A stretch of DNA of 64,000 bases, taken from NCBI RefSeq assembly GCF_022348085.1, contig NZ_JAKRFN010000003.1:299433-363432 (forward strand), in the 5' to 3' direction. The stretch's first letter is position 1. Every line of letters begins with the position of its first letter. The DNA comes from Mycobacterium sp. PSTR-4-N (lineage in GTDB: Bacteria; Actinomycetota; Actinomycetes; Mycobacteriales; Mycobacteriaceae). The position numbers and the translations under genes are program-made. Below, piece by piece: positions 16,949-25,109 of this stretch. The notes under the pieces were generated by a model. That model did not search any database, was not told where the DNA came from, and saw nothing but the letters and a program-made list of their open reading frames with translations.

Positions 16949-18045
16949 GAACCCTCATCGGCCGCTGGCAGACGTGGGCCGGCTTCGGGGTCGCCGCACT
17001 GGTCCTGTTCGTCATCGCCCCCGCGGTGCTGTCGGACTTCCGGCTCAGCCTGCTCGGCAAGTTCCTGTGCTTCGCGATCGTCGCCGCCGGCATCGGTCTG
17101 GCGTGGGGCCGCGGCGGCATGCTGGTCTTGGGCCAGGGCGTGTTCTTCGGCCTGGGCGGCTACCTGATGGCGATGCACCTCAAGATCGCCGATGCGCAGC
17201 TGCGCGGCGACGACGTGCCCGATTTCATGCAGATCCAGGGCGTGCGCGAATTGCCCTCGTACTGGGAGCCGTTCGCCTCCCCCGCGGTGACACTCGTCGC
17301 GATCGTGGCCCTACCCACGGCGATTGCCGCGGCGCTGGGGTTCGGCGTGTTCAAACGCAAGGTCAAAGGCGCGTACTTCGCGATCCTGTCCCAGGCGCTG
17401 GCGGCGGCGCTGGCGATCCTGCTGGTCGGTCAGACGGGTCTCGGCGGGTCCAACGGACTCAACAGGTTTCGCACGTTCTTCGGTTTCACGCTCAACGATC
17501 CGGTGAACCGCCGGATGCTGTACTTCATCGCCGCCGCGGTGCTGCTGCTCGTGATTGCGGTGGTGCGCCAGCTCATGCAGAGCCGCTATGGCGAACTGCT
17601 GGTGGCGGTGCGCGACGGTGAGGAGCGGGTGCGCTTCCTGGGTTACGACCCGGCCAACATCAAGGTCGTCGCCTACACCGTCGCCGCGCTGTTCGCGAGC
17701 ATCGCCGGCGCCTTGTTCGCCCCCATCGTGGGCTTCATCGCGCCCTCGCAGGTCGGCATCCTGCCGTCGATCGCGTTCTTGATCGGTGTCGCGATCGGCG
17801 GACGCACCACCCTGCTCGGCCCGGTGCTCGGCGCGATCGGCGTGGCGTGGGCGCAAACGCTGTTCTCCGAACGGTTCCCGTCGGAGTGGACATACGCCCA
17901 GGGTCTGCTGTTCATCGTCGTCGTCGGCTTCTTCCCCGCCGGGCTCGCGGGCCTCGGCGTCGTGCTGCGCCGGCGGCGGAAGAAGCCCGCTTCGCCTGCG
18001 CAGGACAACACTCCCGACGCGGAGAAGGTGGGGGTGGGTTCATGA
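16945..18045 (+). CDS. urtC: Urea ABC transporter, permease
   Basis: 366 aa LivM-like permease with about ten membrane segments. Family marks are LSLLGKFLCFAIVAAGIGLAWGRGGMLVLGQGVFFGLGGYLMAMHLK, GSNGLNRF, and the ATPase-contact loop LLVAVRDGEERVRFLGYDPANIK. The tail after about residue 335 is basic and Ala/Pro-rich. The GTG start overlaps the urtB stop, and its own stop overlaps the urtD ATG (ATGA), so the four membrane and ATPase genes are coupled. It partners UrtB to form the transmembrane channel. Confidence 0.93.
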   Translation: MRTLIGRWQTWAGFGVAALVLFVIAPAVLSDFRLSLLGKFLCFAIVAAGIGLAWGRGGMLVLGQGVFFGLGGYLMAMHLKIADAQLRGDDVPDFMQIQGVRELPSYWEPFASPAVTLVAIVALPTAIAAALGFGVFKRKVKGAYFAILSQALAAALAILLVGQTGLGGSNGLNRFRTFFGFTLNDPVNRRMLYFIAAAVLLLVIAVVRQLMQSRYGELLVAVRDGEERVRFLGYDPANIKVVAYTVAALFASIAGALFAPIVGFIAPSQVGILPSIAFLIGVAIGGRTTLLGPVLGAIGVAWAQTLFSERFPSEWTYAQGLLFIVVVGFFPAGLAGLGVVLRRRRKKPASPAQDNTPDAEKVGVGS

Positions 18046-18857
18046 CCGAGGTCGACGCCGCGACAGCGGGAAAGGAGCCCGTCGAAGGCGGTAATGCCGG
18101 GATGGGCACGCAGTACCTCGAAGTGCGCGGTCTGACAGTCGATTTCGACGGCTTCAAAGCCGTCAGCAACGTGGACCTCACGCTGTTCCAGGGCGATCTG
18201 CGGTTTCTGATCGGACCCAACGGCGCGGGCAAGACCACCGTCATCGATGCGATCACCGGACTGGTGCCGGCGACCGGGTCGGTGAACAAATCGGGCGTGG
18301 AGCTGCTCGGCAAGAAGGTGCACCAGATCGCGCGCCGCGGAGTGGGACGCACGTTCCAGACCGCGAGCGTCTTCGAGCAGCTGACCGTCCTGCAGAACCT
18401 CGACATCGCCGCCGGCGCCGGACGTTCGGTGTGGACACTGCTGCGGCGGCGCACCGGCGTGCTACCGATCATCGAACAGACCCTGCACACCATCGGCCTG
18501 ACCCACCTCGCGGACCAGCCGGCGGGTGTGCTGGCGCACGGGCAGAAGCAGTGGCTGGAGATCGGCATGCTGCTGGTGCAGAACGCCGATGTGCTGCTGC
18601 TCGACGAGCCGGTGGCCGGGATGAGCGCCGAGGAACGCGAGGAGACCGGGAACCTGTTGCGGCGCATCGGTGCCGAACGCACCGTCGTCGTGGTCGAACA
18701 CGACATGGACTTCATGCGAGCATTCGCCACATCGGTGACAGTGCTGGCGCGCGGCCAGGTCATCGCCGAGGGCTCCGTGGCGCAGGTGCAGGCCGACCCC
18801 AAGGTGCAGGAGGTCTACCTCGGCACCGCTGCCGCAGGCGCGGAAGGAATCTCGTGA
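18042..18857 (+). CDS. urtD: Urea ABC transporter, ATP-binding protein
   Basis: 271 aa ABC ATPase of the LivG/UrtD branch. Walker A GPNGAGKTT is at residues 58-66, the Q-loop region is VGRTFQTASVFEQLTVLQNL, the signature is the degenerate LAHGQKQWLEIGMLL typical of UrtD (no classical LSGGQ), Walker B is VLLLDEPVAGM and the H-loop VVVEHDMDFM. The first about 27 residues form a poorly conserved extension. The ATG at 18042 overlaps the urtC stop. It hydrolyses ATP together with UrtE to drive import. Confidence 0.94.
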   Translation: MTEVDAATAGKEPVEGGNAGMGTQYLEVRGLTVDFDGFKAVSNVDLTLFQGDLRFLIGPNGAGKTTVIDAITGLVPATGSVNKSGVELLGKKVHQIARRGVGRTFQTASVFEQLTVLQNLDIAAGAGRSVWTLLRRRTGVLPIIEQTLHTIGLTHLADQPAGVLAHGQKQWLEIGMLLVQNADVLLLDEPVAGMSAEEREETGNLLRRIGAERTVVVVEHDMDFMRAFATSVTVLARGQVIAEGSVAQVQADPKVQEVYLGTAAAGAEGIS

Positions 18858-19549
18858 CACTCGAACTCGTCGACGTCCGCACCGGCTACGGCCGTAGCAC
18901 CGTGATCCACGGGGCCAGCCTCGAGGTGCCCTCCGACGGCGTCGCCGCCGTGATGGGTCACAACGGGGCCGGGAAGACCACACTGCTACGCGCCGCCGTC
19001 GGCCTGCTCAAATGTGCCGGCGGCAGAGTCCTTTTCGACGGCGAGGACATCACCAAGCTGCGGCCCAGCGCCCGGGTGGCACGTGGACTGGCCTACGTGC
19101 CGCAGGGCCAGCAGTCGTTCGGACAGTTGACCACCGCGGAGAATCTCCAGGTCGTGGCCGACGGGCGGAAGAACGGCAAGGCGCTGATCGACGAACAGCT
19201 CGATCTGTTCCCGGCACTCAAGGAGCTGCTGACCCGGCGCGCAGGCCTGCTCTCCGGCGGCCAGCGTCAGCAACTCGCGATCGCCCGCGCGCTGATCACC
19301 TCGCCCACGTGCTTGATCCTCGACGAGCCCACCGAGGGCATCCAGCCGTCGGTGGTCGCCGAGATCGAGGCGGCCATCACCGCGCTGACCGCGCGCGGCG
19401 ATCTGGGCGTGCTGCTGGTGGAACAGCACATCGGGTTCGCGCTGGAGTCCGCGCAGCGGTACTACATCCTCGAGGCCGGCCGGATCACCTCGAGCGGCAC
19501 GGGCGGCTCGGCGTCGGAGGCCGATGTGCGCGCCGCGATGGCCATCTGA
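18854..19549 (+). CDS. urtE: Urea ABC transporter, ATP-binding protein
   Basis: 231 aa ABC ATPase of the LivF/UrtE branch: Walker A GHNGAGKTT (residues 35-43), YVPQGQQSFGQLTTAENLQV, signature LSGGQRQQLAIARAL, Walker B LILDEPTEGIQPS and H-loop VLLVEQHIGFAL. QGQQ.F..LT is typical of UrtE. The GTG start overlaps the urtD stop by GTGA. It is the last gene of the transporter operon; a weak hairpin lies 19 bases after its stop. No urease genes follow within this window. Confidence 0.94.
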   Translation: MTLELVDVRTGYGRSTVIHGASLEVPSDGVAAVMGHNGAGKTTLLRAAVGLLKCAGGRVLFDGEDITKLRPSARVARGLAYVPQGQQSFGQLTTAENLQVVADGRKNGKALIDEQLDLFPALKELLTRRAGLLSGGQRQQLAIARALITSPTCLILDEPTEGIQPSVVAEIEAAITALTARGDLGVLLVEQHIGFALESAQRYYILEAGRITSSGTGGSASEADVRAAMAI

Positions 19550-19567
19550 CGTACCTCCCCGCGAGCG

Positions 19568-19590
19568 GGCGTGTCTGCAGCCAACACGCC
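19568..19590. terminator. Weak hairpin after urtE
   Basis: GGCGTGT at 19568-19574 and ACACGCC at 19584-19590 form a perfect 7-bp stem with a 9-base loop, 18 bases after the urtE stop. No T-tract follows, so it may be a weak or Rho-assisted terminator, or just a repeat of the intergenic region before the DUF2254 gene. Confidence 0.35.
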
Positions 19591-19654
19591 GGCAATGCGA
19601 GCGACGACGCGCACGCTCGGTTGCACGGATGCCCGGTCCGGGTACCACCCTCCC

Positions 19655-21004
19655 ATGTGGACGAGGTTGCAGCAGCGCCGAACGGTGGTTCGCGATGCTC
19701 TGCGGAGCAGATTGTGGCCGGTACCGGCGCTCGCGGTCGTCACCGCGCTCGCCGCCGGTGTCGCCGTTCCCGAGCTGGATCGGCTGGTCGACGGGCGCCT
19801 GCCCGCCACGGTCGAGGCCTATCTGTTCGGTGGGGGCGCCGACGCGGCACGCGAAATCCTCGGCACCATCGCGAGCGCGCTGATGACCGTCACGTCGTTG
19901 ACGTTCTCACTCACCCTGGTCACCCTGCAGCTGGCGAGCAGCCAGTACACCCCCCGACTCCTCCGGACCTTCGCCTCGGATCACTTCGTCCAACGCACGC
20001 TCGCCCTGTTCCTGGCCACCTTCGCCTATGCGGTGACCGTGCTGCGCACGGTGCGCAACGACAGCGACACCATCACACGGTTCGTGCCCAAGATCGCCGT
20101 CACCGGGGCTTTCCTGCTGGCCGTCGCGAGCGTCATGATGCTGGTGCTCTTCCTCGGGCACCTGGTCCGCCAGATCCGCATCGAAACGATGCTCGATCAC
20201 ATCCGCACCGATGCGGTGGGCAGCGCAGGCAGACTGCTCGAGTCGCGTGACGACGCCGGCAGTCCCGGGCCCCCGCCCGCGGTGCACCCGTCGGCCACTG
20301 CGGTGCCGGCACGCACGTCCGGCTTCCTCGTCGGCATCGACGAGGACGCGCTGTGCAGCGCGGCGTGCTCTGCAGACGCGCTGATCTGGGTCGATCAACC
20401 GCTGGGGGCGGCCGTGGTGCGCGGCGTTCCGGTGGCGTTCTTCCGGATGACCGACGGGGACGACGCCGCGGCCGCGGAATCCCTGTGCGACGCAGTCGCG
20501 GCGGCATTGCACACCGACATCGAGCGCACGGGTGCCCAAGACATCGCCTACGGGCTCCGTCAGGTCGTCGACGTCGTGTTGCGGGCGCTCAGCCCGGGAA
20601 TCAACGACCCCACCACCGCCATCCACGGACTGCACGCCTGCAGCGCGATGCTCTGTGAATTCATCGCCTACCGGCTCGGCCCGCACGTGATGTACGACGA
20701 TGACGACGTCGCGCGCGTCGTCATCGCGCGCCCGTCGCTGGCCGACCTGCTCGACACCGTCTGCAACCAGACCGTGCTCTACGGCGGCGAGGATTCCGCA
20801 GTGACCGGCGAGATCCTGGTGTTGCTGCGCCAGGTCGGGTGGATGGCGCGCTCACCGGACGATCGCGGCGCGGTCGGCGAGCAGTTGGCGCGCGTGGAGC
20901 GCGATATCGGCGCGCGGGCGTTCGATCCGATCGACCGAGCCCGACTCGCACGCCTCGGCAGTGATGTCCGCGCGGCCCTCGACCACCGGTGGCCTACGGG
21001 TTGA
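19655..21004 (+). CDS. DUF2254 family membrane protein
   Basis: 449 aa. Four hydrophobic segments lie in the first about 190 residues (PALAVVTALAAGVAVP; ILGTIASALMTVTSLTFSLTLV; TLALFLATFAYAV; AVTGAFLLAVASVMMLVLFLGHLV), followed by a soluble C-terminal part. The motifs TLQLASSQYTPRLLRTFASDHFVQRTLALFLATFAY and ALSPGINDPTTAIHGL are hallmarks of DUF2254, a family of predicted membrane proteins of unknown role, widespread in bacteria. The start at ATG 19655 is preferred because the MWTRLQQRRTVVRDALRSRLW opening is typical; no strong ribosome binding site is seen. The last 11 bases overlap the convergent DUF421 gene. Confidence 0.82.
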   Translation: MWTRLQQRRTVVRDALRSRLWPVPALAVVTALAAGVAVPELDRLVDGRLPATVEAYLFGGGADAAREILGTIASALMTVTSLTFSLTLVTLQLASSQYTPRLLRTFASDHFVQRTLALFLATFAYAVTVLRTVRNDSDTITRFVPKIAVTGAFLLAVASVMMLVLFLGHLVRQIRIETMLDHIRTDAVGSAGRLLESRDDAGSPGPPPAVHPSATAVPARTSGFLVGIDEDALCSAACSADALIWVDQPLGAAVVRGVPVAFFRMTDGDDAAAAESLCDAVAAALHTDIERTGAQDIAYGLRQVVDVVLRALSPGINDPTTAIHGLHACSAMLCEFIAYRLGPHVMYDDDDVARVVIARPSLADLLDTVCNQTVLYGGEDSAVTGEILVLLRQVGWMARSPDDRGAVGEQLARVERDIGARAFDPIDRARLARLGSDVRAALDHRWPTG

Positions 21005-21521
21005 CCAGCGGGCTGCCCTCGCGCACATCGCGCATGGCCGATCCGTCGCCGAGTTGATCTCCTCCGATCACGCTGAGAGATCCGTCGGTTTCCAGCACCA
21101 CCGCGGCGACAGTGCTCACGTCTCCGCGGCCGGAGGCTCGAACAGCCTGCCTCACCTCGGCCTCGCCGACGCGCGAACGACGCATCGCCGCGTCGTCGAA
21201 CCGGCCTCGCGAGAGCAGCAGCGTCGGCCGCGATGTCAGGAACGCCCGACCACGCTGCGATCGCGACGAGATCAGGGCGGCCACATACTGCAACCCGGCC
21301 AGAAGGGCGAAGGCCGATGCGCCTTCCACGTAGGACACATCGGCGTTGAGCAGGATGGTCGCCAGGGTCGACCCCACTGCCACCGTCACGACGAGATCGA
21401 AAGCATTCAGCTTCGCCAGCGTGCGCTTACCCGAAACACGAAGCACCGCAACGAGTGTCACGTAGGCGGCCGCGCCGACCGCGAGAACACGGATGATGTC
21501 TGACCAGTTGTCGAACCACAT
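20994..21521 (-). CDS. DUF421 / YetF-like membrane protein
   Basis: 175 aa. The N-terminal third has about three membrane segments (VLAVGAAAYVTLVAVLRVSG; LVVTVAVGSTLATILL; FALLAGLQYVAALI), followed by the cytosolic DUF421 domain (SRPTLLLSRGRFDDAAMRRSRVGEAEVRQAVRASG and VAAVVLETDGSLSVI). RVSGKRTLAKLNAFDLVVTVAVGS is the family signature. In Bacillus, YetF-type proteins form membrane complexes; the role here is unknown. ATG 21521 is preferred over GTG 21527 because of spacing to TAGG upstream. It converges on DUF2254 with an 11-base overlap. Confidence 0.85.
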   Translation of the reverse strand: MWFDNWSDIIRVLAVGAAAYVTLVAVLRVSGKRTLAKLNAFDLVVTVAVGSTLATILLNADVSYVEGASAFALLAGLQYVAALISSRSQRGRAFLTSRPTLLLSRGRFDDAAMRRSRVGEAEVRQAVRASGRGDVSTVAAVVLETDGSLSVIGGDQLGDGSAMRDVREGSPLVNP

Positions 21522-21576
21522 GGACACCGCCTACCCAGCCGGGAGACCCCGACACCCCGGCACGCTCGTCATCCGG

Positions 21577-22023
21577 TCAACAATCGGTGCGGATCTCGAA
21601 AGGTGTGGTCGTCGTGTCCGCCGGCGCGTCCCGGAAGTACCCCGTCGCCACGCCGGAGATCGTCATCGTGCCGTCGACGAGGGTCGCCTGGGCGCCGACC
21701 GGGGTGCCCTCGTCCTGCCACGCACTACCGGTGAACCCACCCAGGTCGTCGATGCGGATCAACTTCGCTTTCACGGTGTTGCCGGTCTGCACCTGCGCCT
21801 GGAACCCCGGGGACTTGTCCAGGGTCTCGATGAACCACGTCCACTGTGCCTGGTGACATCGGATCTTGGGCGTCGCCTCGACGGCCGCGCCGTTGATCGA
21901 CACGGTCGCGGTGTGGGTGCCCAGTGCATGAAAGCTGTCGGAACATCCCGTCGCGGCCAACGCCGCGAGCACGCTGATCGTGGCGCCCACCGCGGTGGGG
22001 AACCTGACATGACTGTGTCTCAT
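21577..22023 (-). CDS. LpqH-like (19 kDa antigen family) lipoprotein
   Basis: 148 aa. A signal peptide ends in the lipobox LAATGC (Cys27), so it is a membrane-anchored lipoprotein. The mature part resembles the mycobacterial 19 kDa lipoprotein antigen family: VSINGAAVEATPKIRCHQAQWTWFIETLD, VKAKLIRIDDLGGFTGSAWQDEG, AQATLVDGTMTISGVATGYF and the final FEIRTDC. The two cysteines (RCHQ and the last residue) match the disulfide pair of the family. These proteins are TLR2 ligands in pathogenic species, with unknown physiological role in the envelope. It is transcribed in the direction of the DUF421 gene, with a 55-base gap. Confidence 0.82.
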   Translation of the reverse strand: MRHSHVRFPTAVGATISVLAALAATGCSDSFHALGTHTATVSINGAAVEATPKIRCHQAQWTWFIETLDKSPGFQAQVQTGNTVKAKLIRIDDLGGFTGSAWQDEGTPVGAQATLVDGTMTISGVATGYFRDAPADTTTTPFEIRTDC

Positions 22024-22097
22024 GTCACCGAGTACCCGGACCGGGGGCGGACGATCCCTGACGCGCCCCTGACGCGGCCCTGTGCGCCCTTGTCCGA

Positions 22098-23357
22098 TCA
22101 GTTCAGCGTGGCGAGCACGTGGGCGACCACTTGATCGATGGGAATGTCGACCTGCTCGCCCGTCGCCAACGTCTTCACCCCGACCGTGCCCGTCTCGAGG
22201 TCACGGTCTCCGGCGACCAGCGCGATCGAGGCGCCCGAGCGATCAGCGCCCTTCATCGCCCCCTTGAGACTGCGGTCCCCGTAGGCCATGTCGACCCGCA
22301 CGCCCGCCGCGCGCAACTGTGCCGCCAGCACCGCCAGACGCACCTTGGCCTCGGCGCCCATCGGCACCGCATAGACGTCGACGCGGGAGTCCTCGCCGGC
22401 GGTCTTGCCCTCGGCGCGCAGCGCCAGCAGCGTGCGGTCCACCCCCAACCCGAAGCCGATGCCCGACAGGTCACGGCCGCCCAGCTGGCTCATCAACCCG
22501 TCGTAGCGGCCACCGCCCCCGATCCCGGACTGGGCGCCCAGGCCGTCGTGGACGAACTCGAAGGTCGTCTTCGTGTAGTAGTCCAGCCCGCGCACCATGC
22601 GCGGATTGATCACATACGGCACGCCCAACGCATCCAGATGCGCCAGCACCGTGTCGAAGTGCGCCTTGGCTCCCTCGGAGAGGTGATCGAGCATCAACGG
22701 CGCGTCGGCGGTCATCTCCCTGACGTGCGGGCGCTTGTCGTCGAGGACGCGCAGCGGGTTGATCTCGGCCCGGCGCCGGGTCTCGTCGTCGAGATCGAGG
22801 CCGAACAGGAACTGCTGCAACAGCTCCCGATACTGGGGCCGGCAGGTGTCGTCGCCGAGTGAGGTGATCTCCAACCGGAACCCGTCGAGTCCCAGTGAGC
22901 GGAACCCGGCGTCGGCCACCGCGATCACCTCGGCGTCGAGCGCGGGATCGTCGACGCCGATCGCCTCCACCCCGACCTGCTGCAGCTGCCGGTAACGGCC
23001 CGCCTGCGGCCGCTCGTAGCGGAAGAACGGGCCCGAGTAGCACAGCTTGACCGGCAGCTGACCCCGGTCGAGGCCGTGCTCGATCACCGCGCGCATGACG
23101 CCCGCCGTGCCCTCGGGGCGCAGCGTCACCGACCGCTCCCCGCGATCGGCGAAGGTGTACATCTCCTTGGACACCACGTCGGTGGACTCCCCCACGCCGC
23201 GGGCGAACAACGCGGTGTCCTCGAAGATCGGTAGCTCGATGTCGCCGTAGCCGGCGCGGCGGGCGGCGCCGAGCAGCGCAGCACGCACCGCGACGAACTC
23301 GGCGGAGTCGGGCGGCAGGTAATCCGGGACGCCCTTGGGCGCCTTGAAGTCGGTCAC
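22098..23357 (-). CDS. hisS: Histidyl-tRNA synthetase
   Basis: 419 aa class II synthetase, normal length. It carries [13 protein letters not shown] at the N-terminus, motif 2 region [18 protein letters not shown] followed by [29 protein letters not shown], the histidine-binding loops [13 protein letters not shown], motif 3 [15 protein letters not shown], and a C-terminal anticodon domain. The GTG start at 23357 overlaps the stop of the upstream metallo-hydrolase gene (GTGA), so the two are translated together, as in M. tuberculosis. Confidence 0.97.
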   Translation of the reverse strand: MTDFKAPKGVPDYLPPDSAEFVAVRAALLGAARRAGYGDIELPIFEDTALFARGVGESTDVVSKEMYTFADRGERSVTLRPEGTAGVMRAVIEHGLDRGQLPVKLCYSGPFFRYERPQAGRYRQLQQVGVEAIGVDDPALDAEVIAVADAGFRSLGLDGFRLEITSLGDDTCRPQYRELLQQFLFGLDLDDETRRRAEINPLRVLDDKRPHVREMTADAPLMLDHLSEGAKAHFDTVLAHLDALGVPYVINPRMVRGLDYYTKTTFEFVHDGLGAQSGIGGGGRYDGLMSQLGGRDLSGIGFGLGVDRTLLALRAEGKTAGEDSRVDVYAVPMGAEAKVRLAVLAAQLRAAGVRVDMAYGDRSLKGAMKGADRSGASIALVAGDRDLETGTVGVKTLATGEQVDIPIDQVVAHVLATLN

Positions 23358-24019
23358 GTCGTCAAACCTTCGAGGAACGGGTTGGAGCGGCGCTCGACGC
23401 CGATGGTGCTGCGCTCGCCGTGCCCGGGAAGCACCAGCGTGTCGTCGTCGAGCACCAGCAGTTTGGTCACGATCGAGGTCAGCAGATCGCGCCCGCTACC
23501 GCCGGGCAGATCGGTGCGGCCCACCGAATTCTTGAACAGCGTGTCGCCGGTGAAGGCGAGCTGGTCGGGTCCCTCGTCCACGCGGAACACCACCGAGCCC
23601 TGCGTGTGGCCGGGCGTGTGGTCGACGGTCACCGTGATGCCGCCGAGGTCGAGTTTGTCGCCGTCGCGGTCGAGTTCGATGACCTGCCGCGGCTCACGGA
23701 ACAGCGCCCCGACCGCCAGCTGCGCCAGTCGCGGCCCCAGCCCGTTGATGGGGTCGTTGAGCATGTGCCGGTCGGCCGCGTGGATGTAGGTGGGGCAGCC
23801 GTAGGTGTCGGCGACCTTCTGCGCCGACCACATGTGGTCGATGTGCCCGTGGGTGAGCAACACCGCCGCCGGGGTGAGGCGGTTCTCGTCGAGGATGCGC
23901 CGCAGCGGCCCCATGGCGCGCTGGCCGGGGTCGACGACGATCGCATCGGCGCCCTGCCCGGGTGCCAGCACGTAGCAGTTGCACGCCAGGACCCCGGCGG
24001 GGAATCCGGTGATCAACAC
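23354..24019 (-). CDS. MBL-fold metallo-hydrolase (glyoxalase II-like)
   Basis: 221 aa metallo-beta-lactamase fold hydrolase. The metal motif is [10 protein letters not shown], with further ligands in [21 protein letters not shown] and [14 protein letters not shown], the plan of glyoxalase II (hydroxyacylglutathione hydrolase-like) proteins. Actinobacteria lack glutathione, so the thioester substrate is probably another thiol conjugate or a different compound altogether. The GTG start at 24019 gives [20 protein letters not shown], the conserved N-terminus. It is coupled to hisS and divergent from ppiB. Confidence 0.88.
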   Translation of the reverse strand: MLITGFPAGVLACNCYVLAPGQGADAIVVDPGQRAMGPLRRILDENRLTPAAVLLTHGHIDHMWSAQKVADTYGCPTYIHAADRHMLNDPINGLGPRLAQLAVGALFREPRQVIELDRDGDKLDLGGITVTVDHTPGHTQGSVVFRVDEGPDQLAFTGDTLFKNSVGRTDLPGGSGRDLLTSIVTKLLVLDDDTLVLPGHGERSTIGVERRSNPFLEGLTT

Positions 24020-24137
24020 GCCGTAAAGCTTCCCATGCCGAACTCGCCGCGCAGTTCACGAGGGGTCACAGCGGCCGTCTCAGCGAGTCCTGGCACACTC
24101 GGTGCCGACCTGATCGACTCCGAGGAGGACCTGGCCC

Positions 24138-25031
24138 GTGCCGACGAACGAACAACGGCGAGCCACCGCCAAGCGCAAGCTCGAGCGCCAACTCGAACGG
24201 CGTGCCGAGAGGGACCGTAAGCGCCGCCTGTACACGATCATCGGGTCGGCCGCCGCGGCTGTCGTCGTGATCGCCGCGATCGTGGCGACCATCGTGCTGA
24301 CCAACCGCGACAGCAGCACCCCCACGGCGGCGCCGTCCACCGCGTCGACGTCGGAGGCCGCGTCGCCGCTGGACGCCCCGGAGCCCGGCAAACCCGGCGC
24401 GCTGCCGGCGTTCGTCGCCCCCGAGGGCCTGGGCAGCAACTGCCAGTACCCCAAGTCGCCCGAGCCCGCCAGCAAGCCCGTCGACGCGCCCCGCTCGGGC
24501 AAAGTGCCGACGGACCCGGCCCAGGTCAGCGCCAGCATGGAGACCAACCAGGGCAACATCGGCCTGCAGCTCGACAACGCGAAGGCGCCGTGCACGGTGA
24601 ACAGCTTCGCCAGCCTGGCCAACAAGGGCTTCTTCGACAACACTCCCTGCCACCGGCTCACCACGGGTGAGGGCCTGGCGGTGCTGCAGTGCGGCGACCC
24701 GACCGGTCAGGGCACCGGCGGGCCGGGCTACCAGTTCGCCAACGAGTACCCGACCGACCAGTACCAGCCCGACGACCCGAAGCTGCAGCAGCCCGTGCTC
24801 TACCCGCGCGGCACGCTCGCGATGGCCAACGCCGGTCCGGGCACCAACGGCAGCCAGTTCTTCCTCGTCTACAAGGATTCGACGCTGCCGCCGAACTACA
24901 CCGTGTTCGGCACCATCGATCAGACCGGTCTGGCGACGCTGGACAAGATCGCCGCAGCCGGCACCAAGGACGGCGGCGAGGACGGCGCACCCAAGCTCGA
25001 CGTCACGATCAAGAAGCTGCAGCTGGACTGA
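24138..25031 (+). CDS. ppiB: Membrane-anchored cyclophilin-type peptidyl-prolyl isomerase
   Basis: 297 aa. A highly charged N-terminus (RRATAKRKLERQLERRAERDRKRR) precedes one membrane helix at about residues 31-55, then a Pro/Ser/Ala linker and a cyclophilin domain outside the membrane. The domain shows VNSFASLANKGFFDNTPCHRLT, CGDPTGQGTGGPGYQFANE, YPRGTLAMANAGPGTNGSQFFLVY and TVFGTIDQTGLATLDKI. The catalytic Arg of the FHR motif is present as CHR. It should assist folding of exported proteins. GTG start with GAGGAGG at 24122-24128. A strong terminator shared with rel follows. Confidence 0.93.
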   Translation: MPTNEQRRATAKRKLERQLERRAERDRKRRLYTIIGSAAAAVVVIAAIVATIVLTNRDSSTPTAAPSTASTSEAASPLDAPEPGKPGALPAFVAPEGLGSNCQYPKSPEPASKPVDAPRSGKVPTDPAQVSASMETNQGNIGLQLDNAKAPCTVNSFASLANKGFFDNTPCHRLTTGEGLAVLQCGDPTGQGTGGPGYQFANEYPTDQYQPDDPKLQQPVLYPRGTLAMANAGPGTNGSQFFLVYKDSTLPPNYTVFGTIDQTGLATLDKIAAAGTKDGGEDGAPKLDVTIKKLQLD

Positions 25032-25043
25032 GTTCCGGCGAGC

Positions 25044-25092
25044 AGACGCGAACTCGAGCCGACACGCCGACGGCGCGCTCGAGTTCGCGTCT
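25044..25092. terminator. Bidirectional intrinsic terminator between ppiB and rel
   Basis: A perfect 15-bp inverted repeat: AGACGCGAACTCGAG at 25044-25058 and its complement at 25078-25092, with a 19-base loop, followed by TTTT (25092-25095). It lies between the convergent ends of ppiB (stop 25031) and rel (stop 25110), so it can stop transcription from both sides. Confidence 0.8.
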
Positions 25093-25109
25093 TTTCGCGG
25101 AGGGAAGTC

